NCBI RefSeq assembly: GCF_001594145.1
Contig: NZ_LVCF01000033.1
Span: 1 to 64,000, forward strand
Direction: 5' to 3'
DNA: 64,000 bases
Source of the DNA: Branchiibius sp. NY16-3462-2
GTDB taxonomy: Bacteria > Actinomycetota > Actinomycetes > Actinomycetales > Dermatophilaceae
Below are positions 8,736 to 16,616 of the stretch, piece after piece. The first letter of the stretch is position 1; every line of letters starts with the position of its first letter. A program made the position numbers and the translations under genes. The notes beneath the pieces are model-generated. The model had not been told where the DNA came from, ran no database searches, and saw only the letters and a program-made list of their open reading frames with translations.

Positions 8736-10454
8736 ATGGACCGCATTCTGACCGCTGCCGCGGTGATCACCATGGAGCCCACGCATCCGCGCGCTGAGGC
8801 TGTCGCCGTGTCCGATGAGCGCATCGTCGCCGTCGGCACACTCGCCGAATGCCAGGCCGCCCTGCCGCAGGCCGCGGTCGTCGACACCGGCGCGGCCGCC
8901 CTGATGCCCGGATTCATCGACGCCCACTCCCACCCGGTGGTGACCGGTCCAGGGGTGATGCCGCCCAGCTACTGGATCGCGCCGTGGTTCGCGCCGACCT
9001 GGGACGACGTGCTGAAGATGTTCCAGAAGGCGATCGACGAGACGCCGGCGGGCAGTCCGCTGGCGTTCTCCGGCTTCGATGCCTTGTTGCACGGCCACGA
9101 CGCCCCGGACGCCGCGTCACTCGATGCGATCTTCGGGGACCGCCTGGTCTTCGTGCTGGACAACTCGGGGCACGCTGGCTACGTCACCACCGCCGTGCTG
9201 AAGAAGCTCGACTATGTCGACCACCCACCCGCCGATCCGGTCGGTGGGTCCTTCGAACACAACGCGGACGGCAGCCTGAACGGCCGGGCCCACGAGGTGC
9301 CGGCAATCATGACCTTCGCCCAGCCCGTCGCGGAAGTTTTGTTGTCGCAGGGAAACCCCCTGCAGGGTGCCGTCGAGTACTACCTCTACCTATCTGCCGC
9401 CGGCATCACCTCCACCACCGAACACACCTACCGCACGTCGGTGAAGGCTGCCTACGAAGCCCTGGCGAAGATGCCCTCCTGCCCGCTTCGGATCTCGCTC
9501 TACCACATGTCGACGGAGTCCGACGCGAACGAACCGTTCACCTCCGACGTGCCCGAAAACATGCTCCGCAAGATCGGCGTGAAGCTGTGGGCGGACGGCT
9601 CACCGTGGGTGGGCAACATCGCGATGAGCGCGCCGTACCTGGACACGCCGACGACCCACGCTGCCGGAATCAAGGCGGGCCTGCACGGCGAGGAAGAGAT
9701 GAATTACTCACGCGCACAACTGGACTCATTGCTCGACCAGTTCGCGCCGAACGGTTGGCAGATGTCTGTCCACGCCAATGGTGACGTGGCCATCGACATC
9801 GTGCTGGATGCGTTCAGTCGTGCGCTCCAGGCGCACGGCTTGCACGACACCGATCACCGCTGGCGGGTAGAGCACATCGGGGGTGCTCGCGCGGACCACT
9901 TCCCCCGGATGGCCCAGACCGGGATCGTCCCCTCGCTCGGCCCGTTCCAGTTCTCCTACTGGGGGGATCTGCTCGACGGCAAGATGTTCGATCCCGAGGT
10001 GGGTTCGCAGTGGCAGCGCGCCCGGGATGCGTTCGACGCCGGGCTCAAAGTGTCCTTCCACAACGACGGGAGTGTCAGCCCGCCCTGGCCGTTGCGCAGC
10101 GCGCAATCCATGGTGACCCGCCGGACGGTCAGCGGGCAGCTGCATGGCGCCAACCAGGCGATCAGTGTTGATGAGGCGATGCGGGCGATCACGGTCAACG
10201 CGGCGTACTCGTTGCATCACGAGGACCAGGTCGGTTCGATCGAGGTGGGCAAACTCGCCGACTTCGTTCTCCTGGGTGCCGATCCGTACGCGGTGCCGAT
10301 CGACGAGATCGAGAAGATCAAGATCCTTGGAACGTGGGTCGGCGGCTCACCGATCGACCTGGACGAATTCGCTTCTGCCGGCGATGGTCTGCCCCAGAGC
10401 AACGTCGACCACATGATCGCGCTGGGTGTGCCGCTGCACCGGCAGCAGGGATGA
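8736..10454 (+). CDS. amidohydrolase family protein (YtcJ-like, Amidohydro_3)
   Basis: This 572-residue metal-dependent hydrolase belongs to the Amidohydro_3/YtcJ group. The N-terminal metal motif HSHP follows GFIDA. The region containing VHANGDVAIDIVLDAF and EHIGGARADHF supplies later metal and active-site residues, and a C-terminal SIEVGKLADFVLL segment is typical of the composite domain. These enzymes hydrolyse C-N bonds of amides or cyclic imides, but the specificity is not predictable here. Start ATG 8736 is supported by TAGCTT six bases upstream. It is transcribed divergently from the LuxR regulator and is followed by a methyltransferase on the same strand. Confidence 0.85.
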   Translation: MDRILTAAAVITMEPTHPRAEAVAVSDERIVAVGTLAECQAALPQAAVVDTGAAALMPGFIDAHSHPVVTGPGVMPPSYWIAPWFAPTWDDVLKMFQKAIDETPAGSPLAFSGFDALLHGHDAPDAASLDAIFGDRLVFVLDNSGHAGYVTTAVLKKLDYVDHPPADPVGGSFEHNADGSLNGRAHEVPAIMTFAQPVAEVLLSQGNPLQGAVEYYLYLSAAGITSTTEHTYRTSVKAAYEALAKMPSCPLRISLYHMSTESDANEPFTSDVPENMLRKIGVKLWADGSPWVGNIAMSAPYLDTPTTHAAGIKAGLHGEEEMNYSRAQLDSLLDQFAPNGWQMSVHANGDVAIDIVLDAFSRALQAHGLHDTDHRWRVEHIGGARADHFPRMAQTGIVPSLGPFQFSYWGDLLDGKMFDPEVGSQWQRARDAFDAGLKVSFHNDGSVSPPWPLRSAQSMVTRRTVSGQLHGANQAISVDEAMRAITVNAAYSLHHEDQVGSIEVGKLADFVLLGADPYAVPIDEIEKIKILGTWVGGSPIDLDEFASAGDGLPQSNVDHMIALGVPLHRQQG

Positions 10455-10538
10455 CTGCGGCTCGATCCCTTGTGCCCCGGCTGGTGTCAGGAGCAGCCTG
10501 AAGACCAGCGATTCATAGTCGGCGGCCGCGGAGCAGTC

Positions 10539-11303
10539 ATGAGTTTTGAAGTGAGCAGGGACGCCTACGGGCGGTTCATGGGCCGATTCTCCGAGCCGCT
10601 GGCCATTCAATTCACCGACTGGGTGGCCCCGCAGCCGGGTCAGCGCGCGCTCGACGTTGGGTGTGGTCCGGGTGCGCTGACCGCGGTGCTGGCTGACCGG
10701 CTCGGATCCGACGCGGTGGTGGCTGTCGACCCGTCCGAGACCTTCGTCCGGGCGGTCCGTGGGCGGCTGCCCGGGGTCGACGCACGGGTCACGACGGCCG
10801 ACCGCCTGCCCTTCGATGAGGACACCTTCGACCTTGCGCTGGCCCAACTGGTCGTGCACTTCATGCCCGATCCCGTGGCGGGGCTGCGTGAGATGGCCCG
10901 GGTGACCCGGGCCGGTGGCATCGTCGCCGCCAACGTCTGGGACCTCGCTACCGGGCGGGCACCGATCAGCCTCTTCTGGCGTGCCGTCCGGGAGCTCGAT
11001 CCCACGCACCCCGGGGAGAGCGGGCTGCCTGGTGTCGGCGCGGGCAGCCTGACGGAGCTGTTCGAGCAGGCGGGTTTGGACGACGTGGCCGCCATCGAAC
11101 AGACGGTGCAGTCCGAATTCGGCTCGTTCGATGAATGGTGGGAGAGCTACACCCTGGGCATCGGCCCGCCCGGGGTATTTCTTGCCTCTTTGGACCAGGC
11201 GCACCGCGATGCCGTGCGGGACAGGTGCCGAGCAATCCTGCCGCCCGCGCCATTCACTGTCCCGGGCACCGCCTGGAGCGTACGCGGTCGCGTCCGCCCC
11301 TGA
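10539..11303 (+). CDS. class I SAM-dependent methyltransferase
   Basis: A methyltransferase of about 254 residues with a Methyltransf_11-like core. Motif I is ALDVGCGPGALT, the acidic end of strand beta-2 is VVAVDPSE, and motif IV-like FDLALAQLVVHFMPDP is followed by EMARVTRAGGIV. The start is ATG 10539 (MSFEVS), with GGAG five bases upstream. An in-frame ATG at 10470 lacks this. The acceptor substrate is unknown and the neighbours give no strong clue. It lies 84 bases downstream of the amidohydrolase, so cotranscription is possible but not shown. Confidence 0.82.
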   Translation: MSFEVSRDAYGRFMGRFSEPLAIQFTDWVAPQPGQRALDVGCGPGALTAVLADRLGSDAVVAVDPSETFVRAVRGRLPGVDARVTTADRLPFDEDTFDLALAQLVVHFMPDPVAGLREMARVTRAGGIVAANVWDLATGRAPISLFWRAVRELDPTHPGESGLPGVGAGSLTELFEQAGLDDVAAIEQTVQSEFGSFDEWWESYTLGIGPPGVFLASLDQAHRDAVRDRCRAILPPAPFTVPGTAWSVRGRVRP

Positions 11304-11463
11304 CCTCGGATACCGAAACTGGCACTGCGCCAGGGATGTTCGGGCAACACGACACCCAGCTGGGACGTCCGCAACCGTTCCGCAGACTGCTGTTCACAGC
11401 CGACTCATTGTCCAGCCCTGGACAATACACACCTCGTCGCTGTCGAACACGGAAGGCGTTTGC

Positions 11464-12825
11464 ATGTCCTACTCCCACCGTCCCAAAGCATCACGGATCG
11501 GCCCGGCGCGCATGCGGAAGGCCGCCATCGCTGCTACCGCAATGACCTTCGCTACGGCCGGACTGACCCTGAGTCAGCTGCCGGAAGCGACGGCAACGCC
11601 GAGCCCGTCGCCGGCACCGACCACGACCGTGCTGCTCCCCGACGAGGATCCCTTCTACACGCCCGACGTCGCGTTGGCACCGCTCAAGCCGGGTACGCCG
11701 ATCAAGACCCGCAACGTGCGGGTGGTCGTCAGCGCGAAGTACAAGATCAACGGCGTCGCGACGCAGATCCTTTACCGCACGACCAACCAGGCCAATCAGC
11801 CGGCTGCGGCAGTCACGACGATCCTCGAGCCCCTGGTCAAGGGGCCGCGCAAGCTGATCTCCTACCACGCGCCGTACGACACCCTGGGCTCCCAGTGCGA
11901 TCCCTCCTACACCCTGCAGGGCGGCGCCAACGGCGATCAGCCGCAGACGCTGGACCTGGTCGCGGCGGGACCCCTTGTCGCACAGGGCTACACCGTGGCG
12001 ATCCCCGACTACGAGGGACTGCAGGAGCACTGGACCATCGGAAAGGAATCGGCGTACGCCGCGCTGGACAGTGTGCGCGCGAGCGAGCAGGTCCTGAACA
12101 TGCCGAAGTCGACTCCCGTTGGCCTGATGGGGTATTCGGGCGGTTCGGTGCCGACCGGCTTCGCGGCCGACCTGGCGCCGACCTACGCACCGGAACTACG
12201 GATCGTGGGCGCGGCCGCCGGAGGTGTCCTGGTGGATCCGGCGCACAACCTGGGATACATCAACGGCTCCACATTGTGGTCCAGCGTGATTCCGGCGCTG
12301 ATGTACTCCTACAACGAGACCTATAACCTCAACATCGGCCAGTACTTATCGCCGCAGGGAGTCACTGACGTGGGCCAGGTCGCCGGTCAGTGCCTCACCG
12401 AGTTCCTCGGGACCCCCGCCAATCTCGAAGACAGCCAGCTGCTCCAACCGCAATGGCCGTCGCTGCTGAGCATCCCGGCTCTTATCGACCCGCTCAACGA
12501 GAACATCATGGGCGCCAGCGGCGTCCCCCGCACCCCCGTGTTCCTCGGGGTCGGAAACACCGACCCGGAGTCTGGTAACCCGCCGCGGGCCGGTGACGGA
12601 ATCATGCTGGTCGACGACGTGGCGGGCCTGGCCACCCAGTACTGCAAGGAACACGTCCAGACCCAGTTCAAGATCTACCCCAAGCTCAACCACTTCCAGG
12701 CGTTCGTTCCGTGGACCGTGGACGCGAATGCGTTCATCAACGCACGGTTCGCCGGCAGGTCCGCGGTCTACTGCAAGGGCATTCCGCAGGGCGTCCCGTT
12801 GACGCCGCTGCCTGCGATCAAGTAG
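11464..12825 (+). CDS. secreted lipase, secretory lipase (LIP) family
   Basis: A secreted alpha/beta-hydrolase of about 453 residues matching the fungal/actinobacterial secretory lipase family. An N-terminal signal peptide (basic n-region to about 19, hydrophobic AAIAATAMTFATAGLTL, cleavage probably near residues 43-46) precedes a short Pro/Thr/Ser linker. The nucleophile is probably Ser225 in GYSGG. The Asp and His of the triad probably lie in GVGNTDPESG and PKLNHFQAFVPW. Cys144, Cys at CLTEFLG, CKEH and YCKG may form disulphides outside the cell. ATG 11464 is preceded by GGAAGG at 11451-11456. The role is probably extracellular triacylglycerol or ester hydrolysis. Confidence 0.85.
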   Translation: MSYSHRPKASRIGPARMRKAAIAATAMTFATAGLTLSQLPEATATPSPSPAPTTTVLLPDEDPFYTPDVALAPLKPGTPIKTRNVRVVVSAKYKINGVATQILYRTTNQANQPAAAVTTILEPLVKGPRKLISYHAPYDTLGSQCDPSYTLQGGANGDQPQTLDLVAAGPLVAQGYTVAIPDYEGLQEHWTIGKESAYAALDSVRASEQVLNMPKSTPVGLMGYSGGSVPTGFAADLAPTYAPELRIVGAAAGGVLVDPAHNLGYINGSTLWSSVIPALMYSYNETYNLNIGQYLSPQGVTDVGQVAGQCLTEFLGTPANLEDSQLLQPQWPSLLSIPALIDPLNENIMGASGVPRTPVFLGVGNTDPESGNPPRAGDGIMLVDDVAGLATQYCKEHVQTQFKIYPKLNHFQAFVPWTVDANAFINARFAGRSAVYCKGIPQGVPLTPLPAIK

Positions 12826-12837
12826 CCCTCTGAACAC

Positions 12838-12874
12838 TTCAGCGCCGCCGGCCCATGGGGTCGGCGGCGCTGAA
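12838..12874. terminator. bidirectional hairpin terminator
   Basis: A perfect 13-bp inverted repeat (12838-12850 and 12862-12874, 11-base loop with further partial pairing) lies between the convergent lipase and DUF2505 genes. It likely ends transcripts from both directions. Confidence 0.75.
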
Positions 12875-12886
12875 TTGCGTTATAGA

Positions 12887-13387
12887 TCAACCGTGTCGGC
12901 GGGCGTCCCACTCGTGGGCGGTGGCCTCTTCGGCCTTGATCGCCTTGATGATCTCCGGTGAGCCCATCTTCTCGATCTTGCCGCCGATGACCGGGATCTT
13001 GGCCTTGAGATCGGCGTCGATGCCGACGGTGCTGCCGCTGCCGTTGGGCTTGATGTAGGTGAAGCCTTTCATCGAGATCGGCTGGCCCTTCATGTGCACG
13101 GTGAGGTCACCGCGGCGGCTGCCGTCGGCCTGCTTGGGACCCCAGGCGATGGTCTCCAGGACGTCGACCTTGTCGCCGACGACCTTCTTGACCAGTTCCG
13201 GGACGTCGCCCGAGGGCATCAGCCGCTGCACTGTGCTGGTGTGCGCCTGGCCGTTCTCCGCCACCTTGCTGGAGTAGGTGATCGCCCCGGCCGCCTTGCA
13301 TTTGTCGTCCTGGTAGTCCGGGTTGATCGCGTCTTCGTAGACCTCGTCAGGGGTCGAGGTCAGGTCCCAACTCAGTTCAATCTTCAT
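12887..13387 (-). CDS. DUF2505 family protein
   Basis: This 166-residue protein matches the actinobacterial DUF2505 family, whose fold is thought to be START/polyketide-cyclase-like and ligand-binding. It opens MKIELSWDLTSTPDEVYED, typical of that family, and contains GKIEKMGSPEIIKAIKAEE near the C-terminus. No TM helix or signal is seen. It is monocistronic. TAAGTT lies six bases before the ATG and there is no ribosome binding site, so translation is probably leaderless. A palindrome overlaps that promoter. The function is unknown. Confidence 0.8.
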   Translation of the reverse strand: MKIELSWDLTSTPDEVYEDAINPDYQDDKCKAAGAITYSSKVAENGQAHTSTVQRLMPSGDVPELVKKVVGDKVDVLETIAWGPKQADGSRRGDLTVHMKGQPISMKGFTYIKPNGSGSTVGIDADLKAKIPVIGGKIEKMGSPEIIKAIKAEEATAHEWDARRHG

Positions 13388-13393
13388 GCCGAC

Positions 13394-13410
13394 AACTTAC
13401 TGCAAAGTAA
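13394..13410 (-). promoter_or_regulatory. putative leaderless promoter with overlapping palindrome
   Basis: On the minus strand TAAGTT (13394-13399) is six bases upstream of the DUF2505 ATG. It overlaps the dyad TTACT-gcaa-AGTAA (13397-13410), which could be a repressor operator covering the -10 element. The operator role is inference. Confidence 0.4.
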
Positions 13411-13457
13411 CCCCGAATGTGACCCGTACCACTATGGCAATCCGGGCCACAAACCGA

Positions 13458-13500
13458 GCGGCCGGTACGCCGAGTGGTCACCACTCGGCGTACCGGCCGC
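13458..13500 (-). terminator. long hairpin terminator after pckG
   Basis: A 43-base palindrome with 21-bp arms around a single central C (C13479) begins 10 bases after the pckG stop. Such a tight perfect dyad would form a very stable hairpin, or a cruciform in DNA. No T-run follows on the minus strand. The simplest reading is a U-tract-free terminator of pckG. Confidence 0.75.
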
Positions 13501-13510
13501 CTGATCAGGC

Positions 13511-15355
13511 TCAGACCTCGTCGTCGAGCGCCTTGGCCACGCGGTGGTGGGCATCCCAGATCTCCTGCGGCAGTCCCCGGAACTGCTTCAGGTGCGCCTC
13601 ACGCAACTCGATCTCCTGCTTCCAACGGTCGACGTCGATCGCGAGCAACTGGTCGATCGTTTCGTCGTCGATGTCGAGGCCGTCCAGGTTCAACTCCTCC
13701 TTGGTCGGGACGACACCCACCGGGGTCTGGGTGCCGGTCGCCCGGCCCTCGCGGTAGTCCATCATCCACAGCAGGGCGCGCAGGTTCTCGCTGTAGCCCG
13801 GCCACAGGTAACCACCGTCGGCGTCCCGCTGGAACCAGTTGACGTGCGCGAAGAGCGGCTTGTCGGTGAGCTGGTCCAGGATGTTCAGGAAGTGCTGCGC
13901 GTAGCGGCCCTCCGGCAGCGCCAGGAACGGACGCATCGACATCGGGTCGTAACGCAACTGTCCCGCAACGCCTTCCGCCGCAGCGGTGGCTTCGGCGCCC
14001 AGCGTCAGGCCGTCGTACACACCCTCGGCCGGGTCCGTGATCGCCCGGATCAGCGGCTCACGGTCACGGGTGCGACCGCCGTAGATGATGCCGTCGATCG
14101 GCACGCCTGCAGGGTCGTTGTAGTCCGGCGACTCGTTCGGGACGTTGGACATCGTCGAGGTGAAGCGGCAGTTCGGGTGCGCCCACACGAACTCCTTGTT
14201 GCGCTGCTCGGCTTCGGGGCGCTCGGAGATCAGACCGCCCTTCCAGTCCCGCCAACCGGTCACATCGGTCGGGTAGTCGGGGGTCTTGCCCTCCCACCAG
14301 GTCTCGTGGGTGTTCACGTTGTAGGCGGTGTTGGTGAAGATCGCACCGGTCTTGGGCTGCACGGCGGCCAACGCGTTCGGGTTGGTCTTCTCGTTGGTGT
14401 CGATCGCGACACCGAAGACACCGAACTCCGGGTTCATCCCGTAGAGCTTGCCGTCGTCGCCGACCCACATCCACGCGATGTCGTCGCCGAAGAACTCGAC
14501 GTAGTAACGGTCGCCCAGGGCGTCCGGCGGAACCATCATCGCCAGGTTGGTCTTGCCCGAGGCGCTCGGGAAGCCACCGGCGATGTGGTACTTCTTGCCG
14601 GTCTGCTTGTCGTGGATCGCGATCAGCATGTACTGCTCGCCCAGGAACTTGCCCGACGCGCCACCGTCCCAGTTGGCCTGACGCAGACCGTGCGCGATCT
14701 TGCCCAGCAGCGCGTTGCCGCCGTAGGACGAACCGAAGTGCAGAATGGTCCGCTCGTCGGCGACCGTGACGAAGTAGCGCTTGTCCTCGGGGGTGCCCTG
14801 GCCCAGGTTCTCCAGGTCACCGGTCACGTGCACCGCGCGCACGAAGCTGTCCGGGTCGGCCAGCGCGTTGAAGGTCTCGACACCGACGCGGGCCATCCGG
14901 ATCATCTGCAGGACGACGCTGCGGTTGTCGGTCAGTTCGATACCGGCGGCGAATTCCTCCAGCGGGGAGCCGGGGGCCGACATCAGGTACGGGATGACGT
15001 ACATCGTCTTGCCCTCGGAGGCACCGGTCATGTTGCCGATGACGATGGGCTTGATCTCGTCGCTGTGCCGCCAGTTGTTGTAGACACCCTTGTCCTCGGG
15101 GTCACTGGTGGCAACGATCGTGCGCTCCTCCGAGCGCGCCGTGTCCTTCCAGTAGCTCTGGGAGTAGTAGAGACCCTCGCCGGCCGGCTCGAGCTCGCCG
15201 GCGTCCAGCGCCTCCTGCAGCAACCGCGCGTCGTCGCTGGCGCTGACGACCTCGATCCGCGCGGGGCGGGTCACATCCGCCCATTCCTGCACGTACTCGA
15301 TGACGGCAGGATTGGTCAGGCCCGCTGCGTTCAACACCTGTGCGACGTCAACCAT
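13511..15355 (-). CDS. pckG: phosphoenolpyruvate carboxykinase (GTP)
   Basis: This 614-residue GTP-dependent PEP carboxykinase converts oxaloacetate plus GTP to PEP, GDP and CO2 in gluconeogenesis or anaplerosis. Recognisable elements include HFGSSYGGNALLGKI, the P-loop GGFPSASGKTNLAMM, the metal-site FFGDDIAWMWV, and NPNCRFTSTMSNVPN-like C-terminal nucleotide-site residues. The P-loop residue that is a hyper-reactive Cys in most GTP-PEPCKs is Ser266 here (codon at 14558-14560). AGAAGG precedes the ATG. The gene is monocistronic, bounded by a strong hairpin downstream and a structured gap upstream. Confidence 0.97.
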   Translation of the reverse strand: MVDVAQVLNAAGLTNPAVIEYVQEWADVTRPARIEVVSASDDARLLQEALDAGELEPAGEGLYYSQSYWKDTARSEERTIVATSDPEDKGVYNNWRHSDEIKPIVIGNMTGASEGKTMYVIPYLMSAPGSPLEEFAAGIELTDNRSVVLQMIRMARVGVETFNALADPDSFVRAVHVTGDLENLGQGTPEDKRYFVTVADERTILHFGSSYGGNALLGKIAHGLRQANWDGGASGKFLGEQYMLIAIHDKQTGKKYHIAGGFPSASGKTNLAMMVPPDALGDRYYVEFFGDDIAWMWVGDDGKLYGMNPEFGVFGVAIDTNEKTNPNALAAVQPKTGAIFTNTAYNVNTHETWWEGKTPDYPTDVTGWRDWKGGLISERPEAEQRNKEFVWAHPNCRFTSTMSNVPNESPDYNDPAGVPIDGIIYGGRTRDREPLIRAITDPAEGVYDGLTLGAEATAAAEGVAGQLRYDPMSMRPFLALPEGRYAQHFLNILDQLTDKPLFAHVNWFQRDADGGYLWPGYSENLRALLWMMDYREGRATGTQTPVGVVPTKEELNLDGLDIDDETIDQLLAIDVDRWKQEIELREAHLKQFRGLPQEIWDAHHRVAKALDDEV

Positions 15356-15511
15356 CGTTTCGGGTCACCTTCTGTTGTTGTTACTGGGTGGTAGTCCCTC
15401 CAATCTACCGGCCCAGGGGGTGAAACCATCACGATCCGAACGCCTTCCAAGGCGATAGTTGTGCGTTTGTGTTGGATTTACCGATGGGTACGCCGTGTGC
15501 CGGCCAAGCAA

Positions 15512-15564
15512 CCCACACGAACCACCCTGGCCCCGCAGGTTCGCCCATTGCGGGGGCGTGTGGG
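15512..15564 (-). terminator. two-tier hairpin after protease gene
   Basis: Nested inverted repeats: CCCACACG (15512-15519) pairs with CGTGTGGG (15557-15564), and CCCCGCA (15531-15537) pairs with TGCGGGG (15549-15555). They lie 17 bases past the protease stop on the minus strand and probably form its terminator. A second small dyad, CGCCTTCCAAGGCG, is at 15441-15454. Confidence 0.5.
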
Positions 15565-15581
15565 CTGAATCACATTGCGCC

Positions 15582-16559
15582 TCAAGCGGCCAGGGCCAGC
15601 GAGCCGCCCGCCTCGGCCACGATCTGCTTGGCGACGGTGAGCGCCGTCGTGATCGGGATCGCGAAGCCGACGGACCGGCCGGTGGCGCTGGCCGCGGTGT
15701 CCATCCCGACGACCTCGCCCTCATCGTCGAGCAGCGGCCCCCCGGAGTCCCCGGACTGGATATCGGCATCGGTCTCGATGAGTCCGGACAGCGACTCTGA
15801 GGGTGTGCCCCGCTCCGCCTGGGTGGTCACCTGCTGGTCCAGTGCGGTGACGGTGCCGGACGCAGCCACCAGGGAGCCCGTGCCGCCGGCGTTGCCGACT
15901 CCGGTCACCGTGTCGCCCGTCGTCAGGTCGTGATCGTCATCGAGGGTGACCGTGGTCAACCCCGACGCGCCGGCGAGTTTGAGTACGGCGACGTCCCGGC
16001 TCGCGCTGGTGCCGACCACCGTGGCGCTGTAGGTGCGGCCGGTCGAGGGAATGGTCACCCGGATCTCGGAACTGTCCTCCACGACGTGGTTGTTCGTCAG
16101 GACCAGACCGCCGGAGGTCAGCACCATCCCGGTGCCCGCGGCGACGCCGTTGACGTCGGCCAGTTGTGCCTCCACGACGACCACACCGGCTGACTGCTGC
16201 ACGGTCGCTGCGGTGCTCTCCCCCTGTGACAACGTTTCTTGCGACTGCGAATTGTCCTGGGAGGAGCCCGGCCACTGCTGGCTGTCGCCGAATTGGTCAC
16301 TGTCCCAGCTGTTCTGGTCGCTGCTATCGCCCTGGCTGCCCTCCTGGCTCTGCGCCGAGCCGTTGTCGGACTGCTGCGTGTTGTTGCTGGCGTCCAGTTG
16401 CTGGGTGATGACCTGCTGCAACCCTTCGATCCCGCCGGAGCCGCGGATCAGGGCACCACCGACGGTGCCCGCGGCGACCAGCAACACCGCAGCGAACGCG
16501 GCCACCAGCCACGAGAGGAGTCCGGCTCGACGGCGCGGCCGGTGCGAAGGATTAGCCAT
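15582..16559 (-). CDS. membrane-anchored trypsin-like serine protease (S1C, HtrA-like)
   Basis: This 325-residue protein has a short basic N-terminus, one TM anchor (about 13-38), a Gln/Ser/Asn/Asp-rich linker (about 56-115) and a trypsin-like protease domain. The catalytic triad is His158 (NNHVV), Asp189 (SRDVAVLKL) and Ser272 (SGDSGGPLL). There is no room for a C-terminal PDZ domain, unlike typical HtrA/DegP. The topology implies an extracytoplasmic protease tethered by a flexible spacer, perhaps in surface protein quality control. It is divergent from an MFS exporter. A small palindrome lies just upstream of its ATG. Confidence 0.87.
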   Translation of the reverse strand: MANPSHRPRRRAGLLSWLVAAFAAVLLVAAGTVGGALIRGSGGIEGLQQVITQQLDASNNTQQSDNGSAQSQEGSQGDSSDQNSWDSDQFGDSQQWPGSSQDNSQSQETLSQGESTAATVQQSAGVVVVEAQLADVNGVAAGTGMVLTSGGLVLTNNHVVEDSSEIRVTIPSTGRTYSATVVGTSASRDVAVLKLAGASGLTTVTLDDDHDLTTGDTVTGVGNAGGTGSLVAASGTVTALDQQVTTQAERGTPSESLSGLIETDADIQSGDSGGPLLDDEGEVVGMDTAASATGRSVGFAIPITTALTVAKQIVAEAGGSLALAA

Positions 16560-16562
16560 GCT

Positions 16563-16575
16563 GGCATCTGATGCC
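16563..16575. promoter_or_regulatory. candidate operator between protease and MFS exporter
   Basis: The palindrome GGCATC-t-GATGCC ends three bases before the protease ATG in the 57-base divergent gap. Its position suggests an operator or translational block. No regulator gene is adjacent, so the assignment is speculative. Confidence 0.25.
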
Positions 16576-16616
16576 GGTAGACCTGCCGTCGGCTACCAAG
16601 AACCTTTGCGACGGCT

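Noticed and set aside
13544..15394. A 616-codon open frame on the plus strand opposite pckG
   Set aside because: Exact antisense shadow of pckG. High GC content keeps the opposite strand free of stops, and the translation is Val/Arg/Asp/His-biased with no domain.
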